Assembly (NCBI RefSeq): GCF_013019105.1
Contig: NZ_BLTE01000001.1
Location: 124,001-188,000, forward strand
DNA: 64,000 nucleotides
Direction: 5' to 3'
From: Fundidesulfovibrio magnetotacticus
GTDB taxonomy: Bacteria > Desulfobacterota > Desulfovibrionia > Desulfovibrionales > Desulfovibrionaceae
Made by a program: the position numbers and the translations under genes. The notes beneath the pieces are model-generated. The model was given only the letters and a program-made list of their open reading frames with translations, did not search any database and was not told the DNA's origin. This document shows positions 49,239 to 56,634 of the stretch, in pieces. The number at the start of each line of letters is the position of its first letter. The stretch's first letter is position 1.

Positions 49239-49697
49239 ATGTCTGACAAAGCACTGAAACCAGCACGTAAACCGCCCGCCACGGCCTGGAAGCCGGGCCA
49301 GTCTGGGAATCCCAAGGGCAGGGCACAGGGGAGCAGGAACAGGGCCACGCTGGCGGCGCAAGCCCTGATCGACGGCCAAGCGGACGCCTTGATGGCGAAA
49401 GCCCTTGAGATGGCCCTGGCCGGTGACGCCCCGGTGCTCAAGGCCATGCTGGACCGGTTGTGCCCGCCCCGGAAGGATTCACCCGTCACCCTGGCGGGGC
49501 TTCCCAAGATCGAGGGCGCGGCGGACCTGCCCAAGGTCACATCCACGATCCTGGAGGCCGTGGCGCGCGGCGACATCACCCCTAGCGAGGGCCAGGCCCT
49601 GACCGGGCTCGTGGAGGGCCACCGCAAGGCCCTGGAGGCGGCGGACTTTGAGAAACGGCTTTCAACTTTGGAAGGTCAAATGGGAGGTACGAGATGA
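49239..49697 (+). CDS. DUF5681-type phage protein, second copy
   Basis: The 152-residue protein repeats the first copy: WKPGQSGNPKGRAQG at the N-terminus and PPRKDSPVTLAGLPKIEGAA and ARGDITPSEGQAL further on, almost unchanged. The N-terminal third and the tail have diverged. The duplication includes the following small gene, so the unit was copied as two genes. Confidence 0.78.
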   Translation: MSDKALKPARKPPATAWKPGQSGNPKGRAQGSRNRATLAAQALIDGQADALMAKALEMALAGDAPVLKAMLDRLCPPRKDSPVTLAGLPKIEGAADLPKVTSTILEAVARGDITPSEGQALTGLVEGHRKALEAADFEKRLSTLEGQMGGTR

Positions 49698-49876
49698 GCA
49701 CCAAGAACAGATTCGGAGCGCGTATCAAAAAGCTGGAAGAGAACACTGCCAACCGCAAGCCCGTCCTGATCTGGATCGAGCCTGACGAGAACGCGGAGGC
49801 GGCCGCGAGGCGGTATTTGAGCGAGCACCCGGAGGACGCGGGCCGGGAAGTGCTGTGCCTCTCCTGGTGTGGATGA
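49694..49876 (+). CDS. Hypothetical short protein, second copy of a pair
   Basis: ATG 49694 overlaps the previous stop. The 60-residue product resembles the start of the 115-residue protein at 48655 and then differs (KPVLIWIEPDENAEAAARRY), ending LCLSWCG. DUF5681 genes are often followed by such short proteins. Function unknown. Confidence 0.55.
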   Translation: MSTKNRFGARIKKLEENTANRKPVLIWIEPDENAEAAARRYLSEHPEDAGREVLCLSWCG

Positions 49877-50307
49877 ACCGGGGCCTTATCGTTTAGTCGC
49901 CCAGGTGAACCCGGCAGGGGTAATGGCCTGTCCGGGCCTACGCACCCCGAGCCTTCGCGTACTCGTCTCGGGGTGGGAGCTGGGCGTCCCGATGAACCCA
50001 AGAAACGCTTCCAACCGTCACGGCTATGCAACAGGGAGTCCAGCGAACCATGGAGGCGGCTCAGGCTCCTCGCTTGGGATTCGGCAACCTCTCACCAGCG
50101 GCGTCCCATTGCGTCAAGCAGCGGCAAGGCGTCCAGCGGGAGGGCTGGCCCGTGCGGGTTCGGTTGGGGCAATGTCATCGTGACCGCATCGAGGGCAGGC
50201 TGGGTACATGGCGCGAGGATGGCCGAGGTGTTGGCGTTCGTCAACGGGCGCAAAAAAGCCCAGCCACTCACGTGAGCAGCCGGGCCGGGAAGTCGCTGGG
50301 GGTGAGT
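49877..50307. other. Region without a supported gene
   Basis: About 430 bases in which only frames of roughly 100 residues exist, all with poor ribosome sites and low-complexity products. A small decayed gene is possible. No structure, repeat or terminator stands out. Confidence 0.45.
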
Positions 50308-51441
50308 CTAGTTGGCTTGCTTCATCTTACGCCGCCGCATGAAGGCCGCGCCAGCCGCACCGATGCCCATGAGGAGCATGGTGGATGGTTCTGGGGTGGC
50401 GGTAGGATTTGGGTCCTCAACGGGCGTTGCAAGGAAGGCATGCCACTCGCCGTTCATGGTTCTCCCTTGTCCGACAATCTGTCCACGTTCGTTGATGTCA
50501 AAGGCCCAGTTGAGTGACATAAATTCGCTTTTGCCAGTAACCAAAGATATTAAGCTGTACATCGTGTTGTCTTCATAGAGGTAAGCTGATGAGTCACCAG
50601 GAATAAAGCTTGTACCAACTACTGAATTTTTATTGTTAACCCCAAGTGCTACTCCGAGACCAAGATCTGTATATGACCCGTTGCCATATATGAATCCATG
50701 CTGCAGCCTGTCGTCAAATTTTTCACCAAATCTTCCAACTATAACGTTCGCATCATTTACACCAAGCGCACGACTATGACCTGGTAAGGCTAAATACTCT
50801 GAGGTCGTCCCGTCATAGACAAAGGCGCGAGTGCGTTGCCACCCATCGACTATTTCTTCTGTTGCGATCATGCCAACGGCAACGTCGTTATTGTTTATAG
50901 AGAATGCTTCTCCGCCAAATCCTGAAAGAGTGCTTAACATTTTGAAGCTAGACCCATCGCTGACAAATGGCATCTGGTATACAGGATTATTTTCAAAGTG
51001 CATTGCACCTGTGTAGTGTCCGCTGTCATTGACGGAATTAATCCGAGAGTCTGAATAAGTGTTGACACCGTTTAAATTTATATTGGTCAATATTCCTGTT
51101 GCTGAGTTGTACAAAAAGTTTCCATACCCAGAGACTGAGTTGTTTTCAATTACTCCATAGTTCCCGGAAACAATCCCGCTATTATTAATAGATGTTGCTT
51201 GGCCATAATAATCTCCTGCCCCAACACTTATGATTGAGTACACGCCGCCGCTGTATACAAATGGGAGGGGAGAATTACCTGGGCTTGTATTTAGACTCCC
51301 AACCACACGCCCCGAATCGTTAATGCTGACGGCATACCCTCGTCCGAGATCCTGTACGGTGTAGTTGGAGGTTGCAAAGGCGATCGACGGTAATGCGACC
51401 AGGATTATTAGGATCACGGCATCTAGGGAACGCCTAGGCAT
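50308..51441 (-). CDS. Secreted HAF-repeat protein with PEP-CTERM sorting signal
   Basis: ATG at 51441 follows AGGAGAT. The 377-residue protein has a signal peptide (1-23) and repeated HAF-type units with I-N-x-x-G-x-V-V-G patterns (SINDSGRVVGS, SINNSGIVSGN, GVNDANVIVGRF, DINERGQIVGQG), which form an extracellular beta-propeller-like domain. The C-terminus is a PEP-CTERM signal: TPEPSTMLLMGIGAAGAAFM followed by RRRK. Such proteins are processed by exosortase in exopolysaccharide-making bacteria. Composition is AT-richer than the host, so it is transferred cargo. An exosortase is not in the window. Confidence 0.85.
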   Translation of the reverse strand: MPRRSLDAVILIILVALPSIAFATSNYTVQDLGRGYAVSINDSGRVVGSLNTSPGNSPLPFVYSGGVYSIISVGAGDYYGQATSINNSGIVSGNYGVIENNSVSGYGNFLYNSATGILTNINLNGVNTYSDSRINSVNDSGHYTGAMHFENNPVYQMPFVSDGSSFKMLSTLSGFGGEAFSINNNDVAVGMIATEEIVDGWQRTRAFVYDGTTSEYLALPGHSRALGVNDANVIVGRFGEKFDDRLQHGFIYGNGSYTDLGLGVALGVNNKNSVVGTSFIPGDSSAYLYEDNTMYSLISLVTGKSEFMSLNWAFDINERGQIVGQGRTMNGEWHAFLATPVEDPNPTATPEPSTMLLMGIGAAGAAFMRRRKMKQAN

Positions 51442-51578
51442 GGGGATCTCCTAAAACGAAATGTTATGTGGAGCGATCATGCAAAATGTGTTCACTCGGT
51501 CATAGTGAATGATATCATATGGTTGCGAACACGCGGGGCGCATTGACCGTTCCAGTCGTAAACTTAAGCGACAGCCAA

Positions 51579-51606
51579 GTGTAAGCCTTCGTTCCAAGGC
51601 TTACAC
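51579..51606. other. Perfect hairpin upstream of the PEP-CTERM gene
   Basis: GTGTAAGCCTT and AAGGCTTACAC form an 11-bp stem with loop CGTTCC. No T-tract follows on either strand. It lies 138 bases beyond the start of the PEP-CTERM gene, between it and the small gene at 51729, and could be a bidirectional hairpin or an operator. Confidence 0.5.
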
Positions 51607-51728
51607 GTTATCGTCGGGCGACGGCTTCCGGGAGGGGCCTTGGTTGGGTAAGCTTGATCCGTTCAGGTCAGATTGACGTTGGCAGCGAGGTCGTCATGTC
51701 CGTACGAGGGCAGACTGGGAACACGAAT

Positions 51729-51947
51729 CTACTTCCACCATGACATGCGCCGGTTGAGTTTTTGCCAACGGGACTCCTGATCCAGGCACCTGTGCCGTAG
51801 TTCATCTTTAAGACCAGCCCGTTCCCAACAATCTTGCGTGGACAAACTGATAAATAGATCACCCCGCTCATGCGCGATTGAATTAAGAAACGAGTTAATC
51901 AGCACTAGCACACAGACGGCTGCCAGTATTGGACCGACATAGCGCAT
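51729..51947 (-). CDS. Small protein with an N-terminal signal anchor
   Basis: The 72-residue protein starts MRYVGPILAAVCVLVLINSF, a signal anchor or uncleaved signal, followed by a polar region with two Cys and many charged residues, ending RMSWWK. Codon use is mixed. It lies 11 bases downstream of the gene at 51959 on the same strand. No family is recognised. Confidence 0.4.
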   Translation of the reverse strand: MRYVGPILAAVCVLVLINSFLNSIAHERGDLFISLSTQDCWERAGLKDELRHRCLDQESRWQKLNRRMSWWK

Positions 51948-51958
51948 ACCCGCCTCGC

Positions 51959-52519
51959 TTACGGCTTGTTGGGTTCTTGGGTTGCCAACTGCACTCCAAT
52001 TCCATCAGCCACATCCGAAGCCACCTCGCGCCAAACTTCGACGGAATGATTCATGGCCGAGCGCATGGATTTCGCCAGAGGAGGACCACCCAGGGTGGCA
52101 GTTTGAAGCGTTGCTAACTTAGCGAAAACTGCACGGGCCTCCTGGGGAGATCTTGCAGCAAGATCTACTAAAACGAGCCGGGTGCGATCCTTTGTGGCGA
52201 AAATCCGTGAGAGGAATGGTTCGTCGCTTGGGCCGACGACACCAAAACGTCCATTCCCGTTGGAGAACTTTCCACCACCTAACTGCTTCTTGAGTTTTGC
52301 CCAGCTAATGAGAAACGTTCGACTCATGAAGCCGAGCGGCACAGTACCGGCCGTGTTGGCTACATGGGTTAAGGGTGACCATGGGTCATCACCCTTGAGG
52401 ATGGAGTTTAAGGATCTGCGCCAAACCTTGGCCGGGGTCAGAAGATGACGTAGCTTTAGCCGATTGTGAACAGCCTTCAATCTGGCTGGACGCCGTTGCT
52501 GAACAGCATGGGCAAGCAT
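51959..52519 (-). CDS. Hypothetical protein of the element
   Basis: The frame of 186 residues is open on the - strand. The N-terminal third is basic (ARLKAVHNRLKLRHLLTPAK) and the rest looks globular (RLVLVDLAARSPQEARAVFA). Internal starts are possible. No family is recognised. It and the gene at 51729 may be a two-gene cargo unit. Confidence 0.45.
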   Translation of the reverse strand: MLAHAVQQRRPARLKAVHNRLKLRHLLTPAKVWRRSLNSILKGDDPWSPLTHVANTAGTVPLGFMSRTFLISWAKLKKQLGGGKFSNGNGRFGVVGPSDEPFLSRIFATKDRTRLVLVDLAARSPQEARAVFAKLATLQTATLGGPPLAKSMRSAMNHSVEVWREVASDVADGIGVQLATQEPNKP

Positions 52520-52542
52520 TTTCTCCTCCAGAGTCTATCTCC

Positions 52543-52755
52543 ATGCCAGCCAGATACGCAACGCCCAAGCGGTGGTCAACGGCCTTGGCCCGGTTCCTCA
52601 ACCTGACGAATTTCGAGGACTTCGCCGCCAGCTACCTGAAAGACGCCAAGGAACAGCTTTGCCGCGTCGGGAAGGCAATCCGCGAGATGCCCGAAGGCCC
52701 GGCCCCGGACCAAGACTTCCCAGAGCATCTACGTGTGCAGAAGGCCAGGGCGTGA
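52543..52755 (+). CDS. Possible small protein at the right end of the element
   Basis: The 70-residue frame begins MPARYATPKRWSTALARFLN and is acidic at the end. The ribosome site is weak. It may be the remnant of a longer gene. No family is recognised. Confidence 0.35.
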   Translation: MPARYATPKRWSTALARFLNLTNFEDFAASYLKDAKEQLCRVGKAIREMPEGPAPDQDFPEHLRVQKARA

Positions 52756-53015
52756 CCGCGCCCAAACTGGCCGATCCAGGCACGGCGTAAAAACGACGCT
52801 GACCGAACGCTCGGACGGCCCGTCTCTCACCTGGAGGCGGGCCGTTGCTCGTTTCCCGCCCCGTTGGCGTGGCCGCGAAACGACACCAAGAGGTCACCAC
52901 TACGCGCGAGGGGCGGCGGTAGGGGAAGGTAGGTCAAAACAAACTCGTGGACAGGAGACCAGGAGGAGGATTGGCGGAAAAAGTTTCACCCGATTTCACC
53001 CCGTATAATCTGAGA

Positions 53016-53036
53016 TTGGGGGACAGGTGGGGGACA
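53016..53036 (+). repeat. Right copy of a GGGGGACA tandem repeat near attR
   Basis: The core GGGGGACAGGTGGGGGACA matches the left copy at 41404-41424 with one change and the same orientation. Its place just inside attR supports a role in integration or excision. Confidence 0.6.
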
Positions 53037-53050
53037 AAATGCGCCCAACG

Positions 53051-53086
53051 AAAAAGGGCTCCAAGGCATGAAACCCTGGAACCCTT
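53051..53086 (-). terminator. Terminator of tRNA-Thr supplied by the element
   Basis: On the - strand AAGGG-T-TCCA-GGG pairs with CC-T-TGGA-G-CCCTT across loop TTTCATG, followed by TTT. It begins 9 bases beyond the tRNA 3' end and lies inside the element. It replaces the original terminator now at 41181-41224. Confidence 0.7.
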
Positions 53087-53094
53087 ATCATCTC

Positions 53095-53144
53095 TGGAGC
53101 CAGCGAGGGGACTCGAACCCCTGACCTGCTGATTACGAATCAGC
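53095..53144. repeat. Right attachment site (attR), 50-bp direct repeat
   Basis: Identical to 41239-41288. It forms the 3' two thirds of the intact tRNA-Thr gene, so insertion restored the tRNA. Confidence 0.95.
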
Positions 53145-53170
53145 TGCTCTACCAACTGAGCTACGCTGGC
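53095..53170 (-). tRNA. tRNA-Thr (anticodon CGT)
   Basis: Read on the - strand the 76 bases fold into a complete tRNA: acceptor stem GCCAGCG with CGCTGGC, D-arm with AGCTCAGTTGGTAGAGC, anticodon arm GCTGA-TTCGTAA-TCAGC with CGT in the loop (Thr, codon ACG), T-arm with GGTTCGAGTCC and an encoded CCA. It is the integration target of the element to its left. Confidence 0.97.
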
Positions 53171-53229
53171 GTCGGGCAAAAAGGCATATTAGGCGCAATA
53201 CGCCTCCAAGTCAACTGGATCGAACGTCT

Positions 53230-55836
53230 TCAGCGCATGATGGTTTCCAGGCGTTCCTCGAGCTGCTTTTCCAAGGGGAGGGGTGTCGCCTCTTCGCCCC
53301 GGCGGTCCACGGCCGAGGACAGGATCGCCGACGCTTCCGCGCGCTCCAGCCGGCCCTCCGGGCGGATCGAAACGTATCGTTCGAGCAGCCCCTGGGCGTT
53401 CAGCGGCGCGCCCGACAGCAACTGGCGCTCCGAGACACGCGCCCCCATGAAATAATTCCGGCCCGCAATGTAATGCAGCATGGGTTTGTCGAGCGTCTGC
53501 ACCGGCCCGGTCAGTGCGGGGAGCGGGAATTCCCGGCCCAGAAGCGCCTCCAGGGAGCAGATCCCCGCCTCCGCCAGCGACGCGCGCACGCCGGGCGACG
53601 CCGCCCACAGCGCTCCCGCCGCTGTTACCCCGGGGGCCAGATCCTCCCGTGAAGCCAGGAGAAGCAGGTCGTTCGCCTGGGTCATGAACACCCGAACGCA
53701 GGGGAACCGCTCCCGCAGGGTGGAGATCACGGTCCCGAGCACCTGGGCCGAGGCATCGTGGACGTGGACCCACTGCGCGAACACTCCGCCCGGAGCCAGG
53801 CACTGGTCGGCCAGGCGGTAGAACTCCCTAGAAAAGAGAGCGTCCACGCCCAGAACCCAGGGATTGCTCGGCTCGGAGACGATCAGGTCCCACTGGTCCG
53901 CGGAGCGCGCCAGGATGCGGAAGGCGTCGCCGTGCAGCAGGCGATGCCTGGGCTCCCTATGAACGCCCCCGGTGAACGCTGCGAAAAGCGGAAGCGCCTT
54001 GATGACCGAGGAGGAGATTTCCGCCGTTTCGATGGAAGACGCGTCCGCATACCGCGCAAGCTCCCCGGAGGTCACGCCCGTGCCCAGGCCGATCACCAGC
54101 GACCGGCCGCGAGAGGGTGCGAGAAGCGCCGGAATGTGCGCCAGCAGGCGCAAAGTGGACATGTCCGCCACCGTGGAGGAGTCGGACTTGCCGTTGACGA
54201 ACACCGCAAGGGGTTGTTCGGAATGCCAGATTTGCCGAGGAGCGCGCAGCACGGACGCCGTGCCTTCCGGACCGTCCTCCTGGAAGAGACGCTCCACGCC
54301 GTCGTGAAATTCATCAAAGAACGTCTTGGGCGAAACACAGGAGGACGCCAGGGGCATTTGCAAACGGAACGTGCCCATCATGAAGCGCTGGGCATCGTAC
54401 CCCGGCGCGGCGGGGATCAGGGCGAGGGCGGCAAGTGCGGCCAGGCCCGTGGTCAGCCGCGTGCGCGGGCCCAGCTCCCTTGCGGCAAGCCAGGCCCCGG
54501 CCAGGGACAGCACGGCGCAAAGCAGATAGATCTGCCCGTTGTTCAACAGCGGATGCAGGAGGATTCCCGCCGCGAGACTCCCCGTGAGGTTGCCCACCGT
54601 GTTTGCGCAAAGGATGCGCCCCGAAAGGCTGCCCACCGTGGCCAGATCGCTGCGCAGGCGGTTGAACACCAGGGGCACGGCCGCCCCGATGAGCAGGGCG
54701 GGCCCCCCCGCCGCCAGCGAAAGGGCTGCGAATCCGGCGGCCTGGCAGGCCCAGAAACCGGCGAGGTCCGGCGCGAAGAGCAGGCGCAGGCGGTGCGCCC
54801 AGTAAGGCCAGGTGTCCAGCGATGGAAACAGCAGGAGCAGCAGGGCCGCGATGGCCATCTGGTTGAGCCAGACAGCGCGCGTCCCCAGCCGGGCGAATCG
54901 GCCAGCGAGGAGCGCGCCCGCCGCGATGGCCAGCACGAACATCCCCACCACCATGGTGAAGGCGTAGGCCGAGCCGCCCGACGAAAGGGCCACGAAGCGC
55001 ACCAGCACGTTTTCCAGCCCCATGGACTGGAAGCCGTTGAGAAACGCCAGCCCCATCAGGGCGAACCCCAGGCCGCGCCCGGGAGAGGACGGCGACGGCG
55101 GCCCCGCTCCCGGGCCGCCCTCCTCGTCCAGCGAGCGCCCACCGGAGGAGGCAGAGGCGGCGACGCTCGCGGCGGTCCCGGCCTGAACGGGGTCGCGCGC
55201 CAGGGCGAACCACGCGGCGGCCAGCAGATTGAGCGACGCGGCCAAGACCAACGTGCCGGGCAGCCCCAGCTCGGGCACGGCCACATACCCCGCGGCCACC
55301 GCACCCAGGAAGGCTCCGGCGGTGTTCACGCCGTAGACCCTGGCATGCACCGCACCGGAGGTCGCCACGTCGCGGCTGAGGGCCTGGGTGAGCAAGGGTG
55401 CGGTGGCGCCCATGCACACCGTGGGCGGCCCCACCAGCACCGCCGCCAGGGCGAGCCCTTGCAGGGCCAGGCCCCAGGGAGGCGTGAGCGACAACCCGGC
55501 CGAGGCCTGCTCCACGGCGGCGAACAGGGCGGGAAAGGCCAGGCACCACAACCCGATGAAGCCCTCTGCTAGTGCGTAGGCTTTGTAGGGGTTCCGCACG
55601 CGCTGAGCCAGGCGGCCGAAGGCCCGGTAACCCAGGGAGAGCCCGCCCAGGAAGGCGGCCAGCACCACGGCCGTTGCCGAGGCGTCGCCGCCCAGGAGGC
55701 GGGCCAGGTAACGCTGCCAGACAATCTGGTCCATCATGGCGGCCGCGCCGGTGGCGAACACCAGCGCGCAGACCACGGGGGGCACCGCGACCGGACGCGG
55801 CGGAGCGCCAGGGAACGTCCGCCGGGGCCGCGCCAC
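53230..55836 (-). CDS. Membrane protein fused to a spermidine-synthase-like domain
   Basis: The start is GTG at 55836. The 868-residue protein has two blocks of membrane helices (about 15-215 and 255-470, MFS-like) separated by a Gly/Ser/Pro loop, then a soluble Rossmann methyltransferase-like domain (about 560-760) with VIGLGTGVTSGELARY as nucleotide motif and IVSEPSNPWVLG as the spermidine-synthase-type active-site loop. The conserved Asp of aminopropyl transfer is Glu here. Such fusions are common in Deltaproteobacteria, with unknown substrate. It forms an operon with the small gene upstream. Confidence 0.85.
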   Translation of the reverse strand: MARPRRTFPGAPPRPVAVPPVVCALVFATGAAAMMDQIVWQRYLARLLGGDASATAVVLAAFLGGLSLGYRAFGRLAQRVRNPYKAYALAEGFIGLWCLAFPALFAAVEQASAGLSLTPPWGLALQGLALAAVLVGPPTVCMGATAPLLTQALSRDVATSGAVHARVYGVNTAGAFLGAVAAGYVAVPELGLPGTLVLAASLNLLAAAWFALARDPVQAGTAASVAASASSGGRSLDEEGGPGAGPPSPSSPGRGLGFALMGLAFLNGFQSMGLENVLVRFVALSSGGSAYAFTMVVGMFVLAIAAGALLAGRFARLGTRAVWLNQMAIAALLLLLFPSLDTWPYWAHRLRLLFAPDLAGFWACQAAGFAALSLAAGGPALLIGAAVPLVFNRLRSDLATVGSLSGRILCANTVGNLTGSLAAGILLHPLLNNGQIYLLCAVLSLAGAWLAARELGPRTRLTTGLAALAALALIPAAPGYDAQRFMMGTFRLQMPLASSCVSPKTFFDEFHDGVERLFQEDGPEGTASVLRAPRQIWHSEQPLAVFVNGKSDSSTVADMSTLRLLAHIPALLAPSRGRSLVIGLGTGVTSGELARYADASSIETAEISSSVIKALPLFAAFTGGVHREPRHRLLHGDAFRILARSADQWDLIVSEPSNPWVLGVDALFSREFYRLADQCLAPGGVFAQWVHVHDASAQVLGTVISTLRERFPCVRVFMTQANDLLLLASREDLAPGVTAAGALWAASPGVRASLAEAGICSLEALLGREFPLPALTGPVQTLDKPMLHYIAGRNYFMGARVSERQLLSGAPLNAQGLLERYVSIRPEGRLERAEASAILSSAVDRRGEEATPLPLEKQLEERLETIMR

Positions 55837-55838
55837 GC

Positions 55839-56132
55839 TCAGGCCCTGCCGTGGATGGTGGGGGCAAGATCTCCGATGAGGGCCGTCACGCCGTCAACCT
55901 CGCCGTGGGACTGCTTGTAGGCGTCGAGCAGCGGCACGAGAGTCGAGTAGTTGCGCTGGATGAAATAGTAGTCGTAGAGGCGCGCGTCCATGTAGGACTT
56001 GAGGAAGGAGATGGACAACTCGCCGGGACTGGCGACCTTGCGGCGCTTCCAGGTGCAGTAGTCGTGCAGCCAGCGCCGGGTCTCGTCGTCGATGTTGTCG
56101 ATGAGGAACCGTTTTGTCGCGTCGTCGGCCAT
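55839..56132 (-). CDS. Small hypothetical protein upstream of the spermidine-synthase-like gene
   Basis: I choose ATG 56132, since longer versions have Arg-rich, non-genic starts. The 97-residue protein is soluble and helical, with aromatic residues (SYMDARLYDYYFIQRNYSTL). It ends 2 bases before the next gene, so the two are co-transcribed. No family is recognised. Confidence 0.65.
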   Translation of the reverse strand: MADDATKRFLIDNIDDETRRWLHDYCTWKRRKVASPGELSISFLKSYMDARLYDYYFIQRNYSTLVPLLDAYKQSHGEVDGVTALIGDLAPTIHGRA

Positions 56133-56529
56133 GGGTCCGCTTGCCGTTGGGGTTGAGGCGATGCGCGCTTCCCGCCTCTTGGACAGATAGCGCCCAACGC
56201 GCCGGGACGCAAGGAGCGAGGCGCGCGCCATGGGGCACGCCCCTCTCCCGGACAGGCTGGGCGCGCCCTCAACACCCCTTGTTTCGAGAAATTTCGCACG
56301 AACTCCGCACGGCGCCGAGCGCCCTGCCGGGAGACGCCCCTGCTTGCGCGCAACACACGTTGACGCCTGCAACATCCTTTGCACGTCCGGTCGCGCCAGA
56401 ATCCAAGCCGATCCACGCTCCGCCCCTGGGGTCCGCGTCAACTTTCGTTGCTGCCCGGGCCAAACCCTCAGGCAGTTGACGATTTCATCAATACCTTAGA
56501 ATAACTCAACAAGTTTGCCATCCGCTTCC

Positions 56530-56545
56530 TGGCACACCCCCTGCT
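56530..56545 (+). promoter_or_regulatory. Sigma-54 promoter of the sulfide:quinone-oxidoreductase-like operon
   Basis: TGGCACACCCCCTGCT has GG (56531-56532) and GC (56543-56544) ten bases apart and matches TGGCAC-N5-TTGC except for one base. It lies 90 bases before the start at 56635. The rest of the 500-base gap (56133-56634) holds no gene I can support. Confidence 0.68.
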
Positions 56546-56634
56546 TTATGGGCTTCGTGGATTGGGGACTCCCCCGGGACGCCTGGGGAATACGTCGAAC
56601 CTAGGTTCAAACCAATTGAAGGAGCCGTTAGGTC

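Larger units (their letters stand above)
41239..53144. mobile_element. Integrative element of 11.9 kb in tRNA-Thr(CGT)
   Basis: The element is bounded by the 50-bp repeats and contains a tyrosine integrase at the left end, an AlpA/excisionase-size gene, a primase-helicase, an ERCC4 nuclease, phage-type DUF5681 genes, a toxin-antitoxin pair and cargo of lower GC. There are no capsid, tail or portal genes and no conjugation genes that I can see. It therefore resembles a P4-like satellite or an integrative mobilisable island that depends on a helper. The intact tRNA gene is at its right end and the integrase at the opposite end. Confidence 0.9.

Noticed and set aside
49973-50275. 100-residue frame between the phage-type genes and the PEP-CTERM gene
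   Set aside because: Ser/Arg/Gly-rich product, poor start, overlapping alternatives of equal length; not supported as a gene.
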